A stretch of DNA of 64,000 nucleotides from Mucilaginibacter ginsenosidivorans (GTDB lineage Bacteria; Bacteroidota; Bacteroidia; Sphingobacteriales; Sphingobacteriaceae), in contig NZ_CP042436.1 of assembly GCF_007971025.1 (NCBI RefSeq), positions 1,426,001 through 1,490,000 of the forward strand, given 5' to 3'. Below are positions 53,066 through 61,584 of this stretch, piece after piece (position 1 is the stretch's first letter; each line of letters begins with the position of its first letter). The notes under the pieces were generated by a model that saw only the letters and a list, made by a program, of their open reading frames with translations, searched no databases and was not told the DNA's origin. Made by a program: the position numbers and the translations under genes.

Positions 53066-53455
53066 ATGCAAGCAAATACAAAAAATGCTAAGGACGTTCA
53101 AACCATTTTAAGGCTTACTTTTGGTCTGGTGCCTATCGTAGCCGGTGCAGACAAGTTCACCAACCTGTTAACAAACTGGGAACAATATTTAAACCCTTCG
53201 CTGAAAATGATTTCACCGGTCAGTAGTCATACTTTTATGATGATCGTTGGCGTAATCGAGATCACCGCAGGTATAATCGTTTTAATAAAACCTCAGATCG
53301 GCTCATGGATCGTCAGTGCCTGGCTGGTGCTGATCGCATTGACCCTGATCGTGTCCGGTAGTTTTCTTGATGTGGCCGTTCGCGATCTGGTTATGGCTAT
53401 AGGCGCTTTCTCGCTGGGCAAACTTTCAACCGTTAAAAATTTAAAAACTGTATAA
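53066..53455 (+). CDS. DoxX-like membrane protein
   Basis: The 129-residue protein has four hydrophobic helices and the DoxX/SURF4 start (LRLTFGLVPIVAGADKFTNL), with MMIVGVIEITAGIIVLIKPQ and SWIVSAWLVLIALTLIVSGS in the middle. DoxX proteins are often membrane parts of thiol/oxidative-stress or quinone-linked complexes; mechanism is poorly known. It is the first gene of the ECF-controlled operon. Its stop codon TAA shares a base with the next gene's ATG. Confidence 0.85.
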   Translation: MQANTKNAKDVQTILRLTFGLVPIVAGADKFTNLLTNWEQYLNPSLKMISPVSSHTFMMIVGVIEITAGIIVLIKPQIGSWIVSAWLVLIALTLIVSGSFLDVAVRDLVMAIGAFSLGKLSTVKNLKTV

Positions 53456-54120
53456 TGGAAAGCCATATTGTTAAAGTTTTAGCCACGGAATATTTAACCC
53501 ACAACGTTAAACGTTTTGTCACAGAAAAACCGGCCGGTTACAGTTATACGCCCGGCCAGGCAACAGATGTTGCGATCAACCGCCCCGGATTGGAATCTGA
53601 ATTGAGACCATTTACGTTTACTTCTCCCGTAAACGCAGGTTACCTTGAATTTATCATCAAGATCTATAAAGGCCATAACGGGGTAACCGAAAAACTTGCG
53701 GATATCGTGCCCGGAAATGAATTGATTATCCATGAAGTATTTGGAGCAATTCGATATAAGGGGCCGGGCGTTTTCATTGCAGGGGGTGCCGGTATCACAC
53801 CATTCATAGCGATATTCAGGCAACTTGGGGCAACCGGGGCGCATCCAAACAATACTTTATTGTTTGCCAACCATACCGCGGCGGACATTATTCTGAAAGA
53901 CGAATTAAAAACGTTTTTAGGAGATCGCGATATTGATATCATCCGGTATCCTTTACCGGGCGAAGAGCAAAAAATATTAGATAAAAAACTGATCGCTGCC
54001 AGTGCCGGCGATCACGCGGCTTATTATTACATCTGTGGTCCTGACCAGTTTACAGCAGATATGATCGGCATGCTGCACGAATTAAATGTAGCCGATCAAT
54101 TCATCGTTTTTGAACAGTAA
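53455..54120 (+). CDS. Ferredoxin-NADP reductase-like FAD oxidoreductase
   Basis: The 221-residue flavoprotein has an FAD-binding barrel (GYSYTPGQATDVAI, RPFTFTSPVN as the RxxT-S flavin motif) and a nucleotide-binding half (GVFIAGGAGITPFIAIFRQL, LLFANHTAADIIL, AAYYYICGPDQFTADMIGML). It has no attached 2Fe-2S domain. Such short reductases pass electrons from NAD(P)H to a separate ferredoxin, flavodoxin or membrane partner. The doxX gene before it and the separate 2Fe-2S protein at 55193 are candidate partners. Confidence 0.88.
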   Translation: MESHIVKVLATEYLTHNVKRFVTEKPAGYSYTPGQATDVAINRPGLESELRPFTFTSPVNAGYLEFIIKIYKGHNGVTEKLADIVPGNELIIHEVFGAIRYKGPGVFIAGGAGITPFIAIFRQLGATGAHPNNTLLFANHTAADIILKDELKTFLGDRDIDIIRYPLPGEEQKILDKKLIAASAGDHAAYYYICGPDQFTADMIGMLHELNVADQFIVFEQ

Positions 54121-54124
54121 GCCG

Positions 54125-54529
54125 ATGATCACGACGATTTGCAGAAAATTTCATTTCAACGCCGCTCATCGACTACACAATACACATTGGACAGATGAAA
54201 AAAATCAGGACGTGTTCGGGAAATGCAATAATCCTAATTATCACGGGCACAACTATGAACTGATTGTCAAGGTCACCGGAGAGATAGATCCAGATACCGG
54301 CTATGTAATGGATATAAAGGCCTTAAAGGAAATCGTCAGACAAGTAGTAACGGAACGGTTTGACCACCGGAACCTTAATCTTGATCTGCCGGAGTTCACA
54401 ACCTTAAATCCAACGGCTGAAAATATCGCCGGTGTCATCTATACCCTATTAAAACCACAAATCCAGAATAAATTAACTATAATACTTTATGAAACAGAAC
54501 GAAACTTCGTTGAATATAGCGGGGAATAA
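54125..54529 (+). CDS. 6-Pyruvoyl-tetrahydropterin synthase/QueD family
   Basis: From the ATG at 54125 ([17 protein letters not shown]) the protein is 134 residues. The zinc ligands are His15, His40 and His42 ([11 protein letters not shown]), with catalytic Cys34 and the later FDHRNLNLD and ETERNFVEY segments. The family converts dihydroneopterin triphosphate either to pyruvoyl-tetrahydropterin (biopterin route) or to carboxy-tetrahydropterin (queuosine route). No queC or queE is nearby, but folE follows with a 41-bp overlap. This couples first and second pathway steps. Confidence 0.9.
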   Translation: MITTICRKFHFNAAHRLHNTHWTDEKNQDVFGKCNNPNYHGHNYELIVKVTGEIDPDTGYVMDIKALKEIVRQVVTERFDHRNLNLDLPEFTTLNPTAENIAGVIYTLLKPQIQNKLTIILYETERNFVEYSGE

Positions 54530-55178
54530 TTATACAGCGGAAGCTGACCTGGGCGATGAACATATCGGCACTTCCTGGGACACCCCTTTGCGGGAAGATG
54601 CCTTTGATATGGATGACGAAGAAAAGATCCTGTTGATCGCCTATCATTTTAAGGAGATCATGCAGGTCCTGGGGCTTGACCTGACTGATGACAGTCTTAA
54701 AGGAACGCCCATGCGCGTCGGCGAAATGTATGTCAGGGAGATTTTCAGTGGGCTTAATCCGGAAAACAAGCCCGGGATGGCCCTGTTCGAAAACAAATAT
54801 GGCTACAACCAGATGCTGGTAGAAAAAAATATCGCGCTTTATTCAAACTGCGAACACCATTTCGTACCCATTATTGGAAAAGCACATGTGGCTTACATTT
54901 CCAGCGGCAAAGTCATAGGCCTGTCTAAGTTAAACCGGATCGTCCGTTATTATGCGCAGCGGCCACAGGTGCAGGAACGGCTGACCAGGCAAATCGCCGA
55001 AGAATTAAAAACGATCCTTGGCACCGAAGACGTAGCTGTAGTGATTGATGCTGTTCACCTTTGTGTTTCGTCAAGAGGCGTTAAGGATACCAGCAGCAGC
55101 ACGCTTACCGCGGAATACTCCGGGGCTTTCCTTGACGCCCAAAAGAGAGACGAATTTTTAAAATACCTGAATACTTAA
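54489..55178 (+). CDS. folE: GTP cyclohydrolase I
   Basis: FolE converts GTP to dihydroneopterin triphosphate. The 229-residue protein has the zinc ligands Cys121, His124 ([10 protein letters not shown]) and Cys192 (HLCVSSRG), at the same spacing as the E. coli enzyme. It also has [19 protein letters not shown] and [20 protein letters not shown]. The long N-terminal extension (about 40 residues) overlaps the PTPS-like gene. The folate pathway alone would not need a PTPS, so this pair suggests a dedicated reduced-pterin product. Confidence 0.95.
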   Translation: MKQNETSLNIAGNNYTAEADLGDEHIGTSWDTPLREDAFDMDDEEKILLIAYHFKEIMQVLGLDLTDDSLKGTPMRVGEMYVREIFSGLNPENKPGMALFENKYGYNQMLVEKNIALYSNCEHHFVPIIGKAHVAYISSGKVIGLSKLNRIVRYYAQRPQVQERLTRQIAEELKTILGTEDVAVVIDAVHLCVSSRGVKDTSSSTLTAEYSGAFLDAQKRDEFLKYLNT

Positions 55179-55192
55179 AAGAAGAAGTTGGA

Positions 55193-55477
55193 TTAATAGA
55201 CCCGATCCGGTATAAAAACGTAAGCGTTAGAGAGCCCGTCATTAACCTGTATTCCACAGGCCAGGACGGGCCTTTTTAACGCGGTCCGGGAGTCAGCAAT
55301 TTCTACTAAACAGGTACCACAACTTCCCATACCACAACAAAGGCCAAAACCCGGTATAGCCAGGAGATCCGAAATCAGCGTCATTAAACTTTGATACCGC
55401 GCGGGGACAACCTGTACCCGGTAATTTTCACCGAGATACACCAGGGTCAACGGGACCATTATTTTATCCCCCATCAT
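55193..55477 (-). CDS. 2Fe-2S ferredoxin-like protein
   Basis: The 94-residue protein has plant-type cluster cysteines C48, C53, C56 and C74 (C-x4-C-x2-C-x17-C; motif CCGMGSCGTC). It is preceded by a basic N-terminal beta strand region. It would carry electrons for a reductase or dioxygenase. Its ATG overlaps the AraC stop by 4 bp, so AraC and this protein are coupled. It is convergent with folE (14 bp between stops) and may partner the FNR-like protein. Confidence 0.85.
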   Translation of the reverse strand: MMGDKIMVPLTLVYLGENYRVQVVPARYQSLMTLISDLLAIPGFGLCCGMGSCGTCLVEIADSRTALKRPVLACGIQVNDGLSNAYVFIPDRVY

Positions 55478-56271
55478 TTGTATTTATTAAAACTTGAGGG
55501 ACGTAGATTGGTGAATTGGTAAAAAGTAGTACTAAATGCAGAGAGACTGTGGTAGCCGATAAGGTAAGAGATCTCCGTCATGGACCTGTCCGTTTCCAAG
55601 ATCATTTCAAATGCTTTAACCATCCGGAGTAATTTCAGGTATTGTAAAAAGGAAATACCCAGGGTAGACTGAAACAACCGGGAGAGTGAACGGCAGCTAA
55701 ATCCAAAACGGTCACTGATGCTTTGCAGCGTATGCGGTTCAGCAATTCGCTCATCCATAAAGGCAAGTATGGCGCACATTCTTTCATTTTCGGTTGAAGG
55801 CAGCGCCATTGGCATGATATGCGTACTGATTTCCGGCAGGATATTTTTTATGGTGGTTAAAAACTGATAGCGTTGGTCATCCGGCCCGATCAGCCCTTCC
55901 CAGCCATCTGAGTGTTTGATCATCTGCAACAGCAGTTCGTTGATCGGGTAGATGCCCACTTTGGCGTAAAAAGGATGCCGGTCGTCATCAAAAGCATAAA
56001 AAAATATGGAGCGTAAAACAGTGGCGGAATGGCTTACCTTTAAAATATGCTCCAGCCCAGGCGGTATCCAGAAGTAATGCCGGGCAGGGATCACAAATGT
56101 TTTGTTTTTGATATGAACATAAGCAATGCCACCCTCCACATAAGATAGTTGCCCCTTGGTGTGCCGGTGAACAGGAATATGCCTTTCCAGCTTCTCGTGC
56201 ATCACGTAAACGGATTGCGGTTCCTGATCAATATAGGGCAATGAAGCTATTAAACTCATAACAAAATGCAA
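55474..56271 (-). CDS. AraC-family transcriptional regulator
   Basis: The 265-residue protein has an N-terminal cupin-like sensing domain (IPVHRHTKGQLSYVEGGIAY, PARHYFWIPPGLEHIL). Two C-terminal helix-turn-helix motifs follow (TLQSISDRFGFSCRSLSRLF and SMTEISYLIGYHSLSAFSTT). It is divergent from the TolC-HlyD-MFS efflux operon, a classic regulator arrangement, and cotranscribed with the 2Fe-2S gene. The ATG at 56259 (MSLIASLPYI) is an alternative start. Confidence 0.92.
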   Translation of the reverse strand: MHFVMSLIASLPYIDQEPQSVYVMHEKLERHIPVHRHTKGQLSYVEGGIAYVHIKNKTFVIPARHYFWIPPGLEHILKVSHSATVLRSIFFYAFDDDRHPFYAKVGIYPINELLLQMIKHSDGWEGLIGPDDQRYQFLTTIKNILPEISTHIMPMALPSTENERMCAILAFMDERIAEPHTLQSISDRFGFSCRSLSRLFQSTLGISFLQYLKLLRMVKAFEMILETDRSMTEISYLIGYHSLSAFSTTFYQFTNLRPSSFNKYK

Positions 56272-56429
56272 TTATAGGAATGACTTTTGCAACAAATCAC
56301 TCAAATTGTTGTGAAAGGTAACAAGGACCAACGTAATTTTCTTGATTTTGGCCGGAATCATCAAATATATGGCTTATTCCGTAAAGCCGCATCAGCCGGG
56401 TAGGCATACTTTTGCGTCCAAAATAAAGG

Positions 56430-57764
56430 ATGCAAAAAAATTATACAAAAATTATGGCTCTGTGGGGGTGCTTGGTTCTGCGAACATCGCTGTTGAGCGC
56501 GCAACAATCAGCGGGAACTGCTTTACCCTTATCATTACAACAGGTCTGGCAAAGGTCTGATGTTTATAGCAAGGCCATACAAATGCAAAAGGTGAAGGTG
56601 CAACGCAGTAAGGAAGAGATCCGGGACGCGGTGGTGGAAAGGTTGCCCGAATTATCTGTTGGCGGCAATTTTGAGCAGGCCACCAATATACCGGTTTATG
56701 AACATGGCTTGTTTAGCGCGCCCACCCAGCATGAGGTGATCCATACACTTTATAAAATAGGTGCCGATGGCTACCTGAACATTTACAATGGCAGCAAAAC
56801 CAATCTGAAGATCGCCGAAGAAAAAACGCATGATAAAATTGCCATTGAACAACAGAACCTGACCATTTCTGATATCAGGTACCGGGCAGCTGCACGATAC
56901 CTGGAACTGCAAAGGAGTATGATCTTTAAAAATCTAATGATCAAAGATATTGCCGATCAGGAGAAGCAACTGGCAGAGATCAGGCAGTTCTTAAAAAATG
57001 GGGTGGTTTTAAAAAGCGATGTCTTACGGGTTGAGCTCAAACTTTCCCGTCAGAAACTATCCCTGGTTACCATTGAAAACGATATTAGCCTTTCCAATCA
57101 AAAGCTCAACATCCTGATCGGCGAGCCCGATGAACAAATTGTAATTCCCACCGATAAGGCAGGGCCGGATGCTTTAACACTGGGTACCTATGAATCCTAC
57201 CTGTCCGAGGCGATGGCGAAATCATTTCAGTACCGGATCTCGGCCCAGGAAACTGAGTTGAAGAAAATCGAGCTGAAAAATGTCAAAGCAAACGTATCCC
57301 TGAAAGTAGGCTTGTACGGTGATTTTTATTATGCCAATCCCCAGATCTTTCTTTATCCCTATAACCCTCATCTTTATTCATTGGGTATTGCCGGGGTACG
57401 GGCCTCATTTCCTTTGTCAGCGATCTACCTGAACAGGCACAAAGAAAAAATTGCTGAGCTGGAATTAAAAAACCAGGAATTGGAACATTCGGATACCGAA
57501 GATAATGTACGGAAGCAGGTTAAGGAAGCCTATCTGCGCTATAAGGAAGCATTGATAGGTATTGATGTGGCCAGGGTTAACGTAGAGCAGGCTAAGGAGA
57601 ATTACCGGATCGTTAACAATACCTATTTTAATCAATCTTCCCTGATCACTGATCTGCTGGATGCCGGTGTACAATTGCTGCAAACCAGGTTTGACCTGGC
57701 AACAGCAGAAATGGCGGCCAGCTTACAATACTATCAATTACAAAATGTCATAGGAAACCTTTAA
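56430..57764 (+). CDS. TolC-family outer-membrane efflux protein
   Basis: The 444-residue protein has a signal-like N-terminus (to SAQQ near residue 26) and the two long coiled-coil repeats of TolC proteins. These are seen in LPLSLQQVWQRSDVYSKAIQ, GVVLKSDVLRVELKLSRQKL and YFNQSSLITDLLDAGVQLLQ. It forms the outer-membrane channel of a tripartite pump. The HlyD gene begins one base after its stop codon. Confidence 0.92.
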   Translation: MQKNYTKIMALWGCLVLRTSLLSAQQSAGTALPLSLQQVWQRSDVYSKAIQMQKVKVQRSKEEIRDAVVERLPELSVGGNFEQATNIPVYEHGLFSAPTQHEVIHTLYKIGADGYLNIYNGSKTNLKIAEEKTHDKIAIEQQNLTISDIRYRAAARYLELQRSMIFKNLMIKDIADQEKQLAEIRQFLKNGVVLKSDVLRVELKLSRQKLSLVTIENDISLSNQKLNILIGEPDEQIVIPTDKAGPDALTLGTYESYLSEAMAKSFQYRISAQETELKKIELKNVKANVSLKVGLYGDFYYANPQIFLYPYNPHLYSLGIAGVRASFPLSAIYLNRHKEKIAELELKNQELEHSDTEDNVRKQVKEAYLRYKEALIGIDVARVNVEQAKENYRIVNNTYFNQSSLITDLLDAGVQLLQTRFDLATAEMAASLQYYQLQNVIGNL

Positions 57765-57765
57765 G

Positions 57766-58830
57766 ATGAATAAGAAAAATAAATATACCGTTACGGATCA
57801 GATCATTACCCGCATCACGGCCTGGGTCGCGGGCGCTATCGTTATTGCACTTGCTATATGGGGGGTATTTTCTTTGTGGGACCTCTACAAATTTGAAGAA
57901 ACAAATGATGCCCAGGTCCAGGAATATATCAATCCGGTCATCTCCCGTGCCGGTGGCTTTATTGTTGCCGTAAAGTTTGATGAAAACCAGGAAATGAAAA
58001 AAGGCGATACCCTGCTGGTGATCGACAACCGGGAATATGTCATACAGCAACAGCAGACCGAAGCTGCATTACTTAATGCCCGGTCACAACTGAAGGTGCT
58101 GGAAAGCAATGTACAGACCCTGACCAAGACCTCCCAGGTTAACCATTCCCAGATCGCTGCCGCGCAGGCAAAGCTCCTGAAACAGCAGCTGGATTACGCC
58201 CGTTACCAGAAATTGTATGCCGTGGAATCAGCAACCAAACAGCAGCTTGAAAATGTTGAGGCTTTAAAAGACGTTGCGGATGCCGATCTGCAATCTACCC
58301 GCGAAAGCTACCAGGCCTCATTATCAAAAATTAATGATACACAAACCCAGCAGGTGGTCGTTAAAGCAGAGATAAAGCGACTGGAAGCTTTGCTTGACCG
58401 GCATAAACTGGATGTGACCTACACGGTGATTACCGCCCCCTATAATTGCCGGATGGGCCGCCGCAGTGTCGAAAAAGGACAAATGATCGATGCGGGCCAG
58501 GTTTTAGCTTATATTGTTGATGAAGAAACGGACAAGTGGGTTGTTGCCAATTATAAAGAGACGCAGATCGGCCTGATGCGTATTGGCGAAGCGGCAGAAA
58601 TTGAAGCTGATGCCTATCCGGGTAAGAAATTTAAAGGGGTGATTATTTCTTTATCTCCCGCTACCGGCTCCAGTTTTTCTTTATTGCCCCCGGATAATTC
58701 AACCGGTAATTATGTCAAGATCGTACAGCGTGTACCGGTGCGGATCCGGCTAACCGGCGCTCGCAAGGAAATTGACCTGCTCAAAGCAGGGATGAATGTC
58801 AATGTGGCTATCAGTAAAAATAAATCATGA
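57766..58830 (+). CDS. HlyD/EmrA-family membrane fusion protein
   Basis: One N-terminal membrane helix (residues 18-38, WVAGAIVIALAIWGVFSLWD) precedes the biotinyl-lipoyl half (VISRAGGFIVAVKFDENQEM). A long coiled-coil hairpin (residues 90-200) and the second lipoyl half (YTVITAPYNCRMGRRSVEKG) follow, then the beta barrel (WVVANYKETQIGLMRIG). It links the MFS pump to the TolC channel. It overlaps the MFS gene by 4 bp. Confidence 0.93.
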   Translation: MNKKNKYTVTDQIITRITAWVAGAIVIALAIWGVFSLWDLYKFEETNDAQVQEYINPVISRAGGFIVAVKFDENQEMKKGDTLLVIDNREYVIQQQQTEAALLNARSQLKVLESNVQTLTKTSQVNHSQIAAAQAKLLKQQLDYARYQKLYAVESATKQQLENVEALKDVADADLQSTRESYQASLSKINDTQTQQVVVKAEIKRLEALLDRHKLDVTYTVITAPYNCRMGRRSVEKGQMIDAGQVLAYIVDEETDKWVVANYKETQIGLMRIGEAAEIEADAYPGKKFKGVIISLSPATGSSFSLLPPDNSTGNYVKIVQRVPVRIRLTGARKEIDLLKAGMNVNVAISKNKS

Positions 58831-60416
58831 GCAGCGTCATTCCCATATTCAGATCATGGGTACCGGGGTGGATGATCAAGGCTGTCTTATTTGTCGTTTT
58901 ATTGCCCAGCCTGGTATTGTTTTTCCTTCCGCTGGCCAATATCAACGCCGCCGCGGGTTATTACGGTTGTGAGCCCTATGATATACAGTTCGCTGTAGTA
59001 CTGTTCTATGTAGGCTATACCAGCTTTTTCTCGCTGGAACGCCGGTTCTTCAATTACCTGGCCACCAAAGAATACTTTTTTATAATCACTTTTGTACAGC
59101 TGATCACATCCTATATCTGCTATATTACTCAAAACCTAACCTTCCTGTTTGTTTGCCGGTTTATACAGGGAATGGCGTTTACCTGTACCGTCAATATTTC
59201 CCTGGCGCTCATCTTTAGCCGTTTAAAAACAGAACGGGCCCGCGAAGTAGGCTACTCCATTTTCTTTGGCCTGCTGATCTGCATGATCCCCTTCAATAAT
59301 TTCATAACGGCTGACCTGATCGATTCCTTTAATTACAATACGCTTTACAAATGCGCGCTGTTTTCTTATGCCCCCAGCCTGGTGTTTTTGGGCGTGTTGA
59401 TGAACAACGTGCGGCTCAACGTGAAGTTTCCGCTTTATAAGCTGGACTGGGCCAGTTTTGTTATTTATGCCACCTTTTTAGGGTTATTGGGTTATGCCTG
59501 CGTTTACGGTCAGGAATATTACTGGCTGGACGATCAGCGTATCCGGTATAGTTTAATAGCGGCGGCTGTTTTACTGGGTATCGGTATCGTAAGGCAATGG
59601 AAACATAAACGCCCCTATTTTAACCTGGCCGTGTTTAACTACCGTAATTTTAAGGTGGGTGCGGTCATTCTCTTTATATTTTATATCTGCAGGTTTGCGT
59701 CCGGGTTAACATCCACATATTTCGTTGGCGTCCTGGGTTTGGACCCGATCAATTTATCCTATATCAACCTGTATAATATTTTAGGGATTGCAGCCGGGGT
59801 TATATTTTCCTGTGTGCTGGTTTTGCAGCACCGGCCGATACGTTTCATCCTGATCAGCGGCTTCCTCCTCCTGCTGGTCTACCATACATGGATGTTTTTT
59901 CTTTTTGATACCCAGGCGAACGAATCTGAGTTTGTCATCCCATTAATAGTACAAGGCCTGGGCGCGGGCATGCTGATGACACCGACCATCGTTTTTGCCA
60001 TTTCGGCTGTTCCCCATCAATTAGGGGCAAGCGCGGCGGGGATCTGCTTATTCGTCCGCTGTCTTGGTTTTATGGTCAGCATCGCATTGATCAATTTTTT
60101 TGAATTATTTGCCAAAAGCAAACATTACAATACTTTTCAGGACCAGGTAACAAAACTCAACCCTGTGGCGCGGCAGGTAATCGCCAAACAGGCGCACGCA
60201 TTTTCTGCAAAAGGACTGAAAGCCGGGCAGGCCATGAAATTATCCAACCGCTTATTGGTAAAATCGATCAATACCCAGGGGCAGATCAGGTTTGCCATGG
60301 ATTATTATCAATGGATCAGTATGTTATTATTTTTTACAATTATATTGATCGCTCTTTTTCCTTATATCAATAGGACCATCATCTATTTAAGAGCAGATCA
60401 GCCGGCACCGTTTTAA
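58827..60416 (+). CDS. MFS drug-efflux transporter (EmrB/DHA2 type)
   Basis: The 529-residue protein has about fourteen hydrophobic helices, as in the DHA2 family. It includes the early GYYGCEPYDIQFAVVLFYVG segment and FVCRFIQGMAFTC, corresponding to the motif C region. Later come LIVQGLGAGMLMTPTIVFAI and QLGASAAGICLFVRCLGFMV. It works with the HlyD and TolC proteins as an EmrAB-TolC-like pump; the exported compound is unknown. A terminator follows within 10 bp. Confidence 0.92.
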   Translation: MSSVIPIFRSWVPGWMIKAVLFVVLLPSLVLFFLPLANINAAAGYYGCEPYDIQFAVVLFYVGYTSFFSLERRFFNYLATKEYFFIITFVQLITSYICYITQNLTFLFVCRFIQGMAFTCTVNISLALIFSRLKTERAREVGYSIFFGLLICMIPFNNFITADLIDSFNYNTLYKCALFSYAPSLVFLGVLMNNVRLNVKFPLYKLDWASFVIYATFLGLLGYACVYGQEYYWLDDQRIRYSLIAAAVLLGIGIVRQWKHKRPYFNLAVFNYRNFKVGAVILFIFYICRFASGLTSTYFVGVLGLDPINLSYINLYNILGIAAGVIFSCVLVLQHRPIRFILISGFLLLLVYHTWMFFLFDTQANESEFVIPLIVQGLGAGMLMTPTIVFAISAVPHQLGASAAGICLFVRCLGFMVSIALINFFELFAKSKHYNTFQDQVTKLNPVARQVIAKQAHAFSAKGLKAGQAMKLSNRLLVKSINTQGQIRFAMDYYQWISMLLFFTIILIALFPYINRTIIYLRADQPAPF

Positions 60417-60423
60417 TAAAAAA

Positions 60424-60443
60424 TGGCCTGCTTTACCAGGCCA
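60424..60443 (+). terminator. Terminator of the efflux operon
   Basis: TGGCCTG (60424-60430) pairs with CAGGCCA (60437-60443), eight bases after the MFS stop codon. The T-run on the plus strand is weak. Confidence 0.65.
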
Positions 60444-60470
60444 GCTGATTTCAAATAAGCCTTAAAATAA

Positions 60471-60502
60471 ACGGCGTGCCCTGAATTAACAGGACACGCC
60501 GT
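60471..60502 (-). terminator. Terminator of the DUF4142-cupredoxin unit
   Basis: ACGGCGTG (60471-60478) pairs with CACGCCGT (60495-60502), extended inward by CCTG/CAGG. On the minus strand it is followed by TTATTTTAAGG. Confidence 0.8.
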
Positions 60503-60528
60503 ATCTAAACCACCCTTCTATCCAGTTC

Positions 60529-60867
60529 TTATTCTAATTCTATTTTGCCTTTCATGACTGCATGAATGCTGCAGTAATAGTTGGCTTCATCGCTCACTGC
60601 CATCTTCCAGGTACCGCCTGCGGCGATAGGCCCGGAGGTCCATCTTTTAGAGGCTTCTTCTGTCACATCATGCGCCACCATATCCCGGTTGATCCAGGTG
60701 ATGGTATCGCCTTTGTTTACGATAATATCTTCAGGAACAAATTTCATGTCTTTGATTTCAACGGTATAAACCTTTGCTTTCTGCGGAGCAGAAGAACACC
60801 CGGCTGCTACGCTCCAAATAAAGATCAGGTAAACGCAATTTCGGCAAACGTTAAAAAAAGTGCTCAT
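60529..60867 (-). CDS. Lipoprotein cupredoxin (plastocyanin/azurin-like)
   Basis: The 112-residue protein has a lipoprotein signal with Cys24 (SVAAGC). The cupredoxin domain has type 1 copper ligands His66 (MVAHDV), Cys99, His102 and Met105 (YYCSIHAVM). It would be an outer-leaflet or periplasmic one-electron carrier. Its ATG shares a base with the DUF4142 stop, so it is coupled to that gene and lies under the ECF-type promoter at 61442-61470. Confidence 0.9.
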   Translation of the reverse strand: MSTFFNVCRNCVYLIFIWSVAAGCSSAPQKAKVYTVEIKDMKFVPEDIIVNKGDTITWINRDMVAHDVTEEASKRWTSGPIAAGGTWKMAVSDEANYYCSIHAVMKGKIELE

Positions 60868-61406
60868 TATTTGAAGTCTTTCTGTACCATTTCAGCGTGA
60901 GCGAGGTGGGCGTTCAGGGCCGGAACAACTTTTTGCAACAAAGCTTTTAATTCTGCATTTTGGGATTCCGGTATCAATAAACCGGTCACCGCCGCGATCA
61001 CCGCTTTATGATAGGCTACTTCATTATCGATATAAGCCTTATCAAATGCCTTTCCTGATTTTTTGAGCAACGCTTTTTTTGTTAGCGCTGCATCGGCATT
61101 CAACTTTTGACTTACTGCATTGTCTTTTGGCGTAACCTTGAGTTTGGTAACCAGTTCTACAGCCTGCGCAATGATCGCTTTATGGTCATTGGTCATGGTT
61201 TCGGCGAAGCGCAATACTTCCGCATTTTTGGATTTTTCTTTGGCAATCGCTGCGTAGTCGATATCGATCTGGTTGGCCGTTACCGCTACAGATGCTATTT
61301 CCGGATCTGTAAGTTTAGGGTTTTGCGCTAAAGCAGGCAACGAGAATACCAACAGAAAAGCCATCGAAAGGGCAGTAAGCGCCGCAAAGTTTTTGAATTT
61401 TTTCAT
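60867..61406 (-). CDS. DUF4142 periplasmic protein
   Basis: The 179-residue protein has a signal peptide (KNFAALTALSMAFLLVFSLP, then ALAQ) and a four-helix ferritin-like region (NQIDIDYAAIAKEKSKNAEV, FAETMTNDHKAIIAQAVEL, YIDNEVAYHKAVIAAVTGL). The His residues at H-K in NDHKA and YHKA are typical of DUF4142. Function is unknown; the fold resembles metal- or ferritin-type bundles. First gene of a two-gene unit with the cupredoxin. Confidence 0.9.
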   Translation of the reverse strand: MKKFKNFAALTALSMAFLLVFSLPALAQNPKLTDPEIASVAVTANQIDIDYAAIAKEKSKNAEVLRFAETMTNDHKAIIAQAVELVTKLKVTPKDNAVSQKLNADAALTKKALLKKSGKAFDKAYIDNEVAYHKAVIAAVTGLLIPESQNAELKALLQKVVPALNAHLAHAEMVQKDFK

Positions 61407-61441
61407 TTTGTTTTTGATTATATTATGGAATGTATATCTAT

Positions 61442-61470
61442 TAGAGAGCGGCTGCCGAAAAAGGGTTACA
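61442..61470 (-). promoter_or_regulatory. ECF-type promoter of the DUF4142-cupredoxin operon
   Basis: On the minus strand TGTAACCC (61470-61463), 16 bp, CTCTA (61446-61442), preceded by ATTAATTT. ATTAATTTTGTAACCCTTT is identical over 19 bp to the sigma-gene promoter at 52941-52968. Confidence 0.75.
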
Positions 61471-61573
61471 AAATTAATTCAGGCCCGTCATTGAAAAAGC
61501 ATTTATCAAATATTCCGATTATATACATGCAATAGTTTCATAGATATTACGCCTGTTTGCGCCTCTGCCGCTT

Positions 61574-61581
61574 TACATTTG
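61574..61581 (+). promoter_or_regulatory. TAnnTTTG box abutting the argC start
   Basis: TACATTTG ends 3 nt before the argC ATG at 61585. If this is the -7 element, transcription would begin at or next to the A of the ATG, giving a leaderless mRNA. Confidence 0.5.
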
Positions 61582-61584
61582 CGC

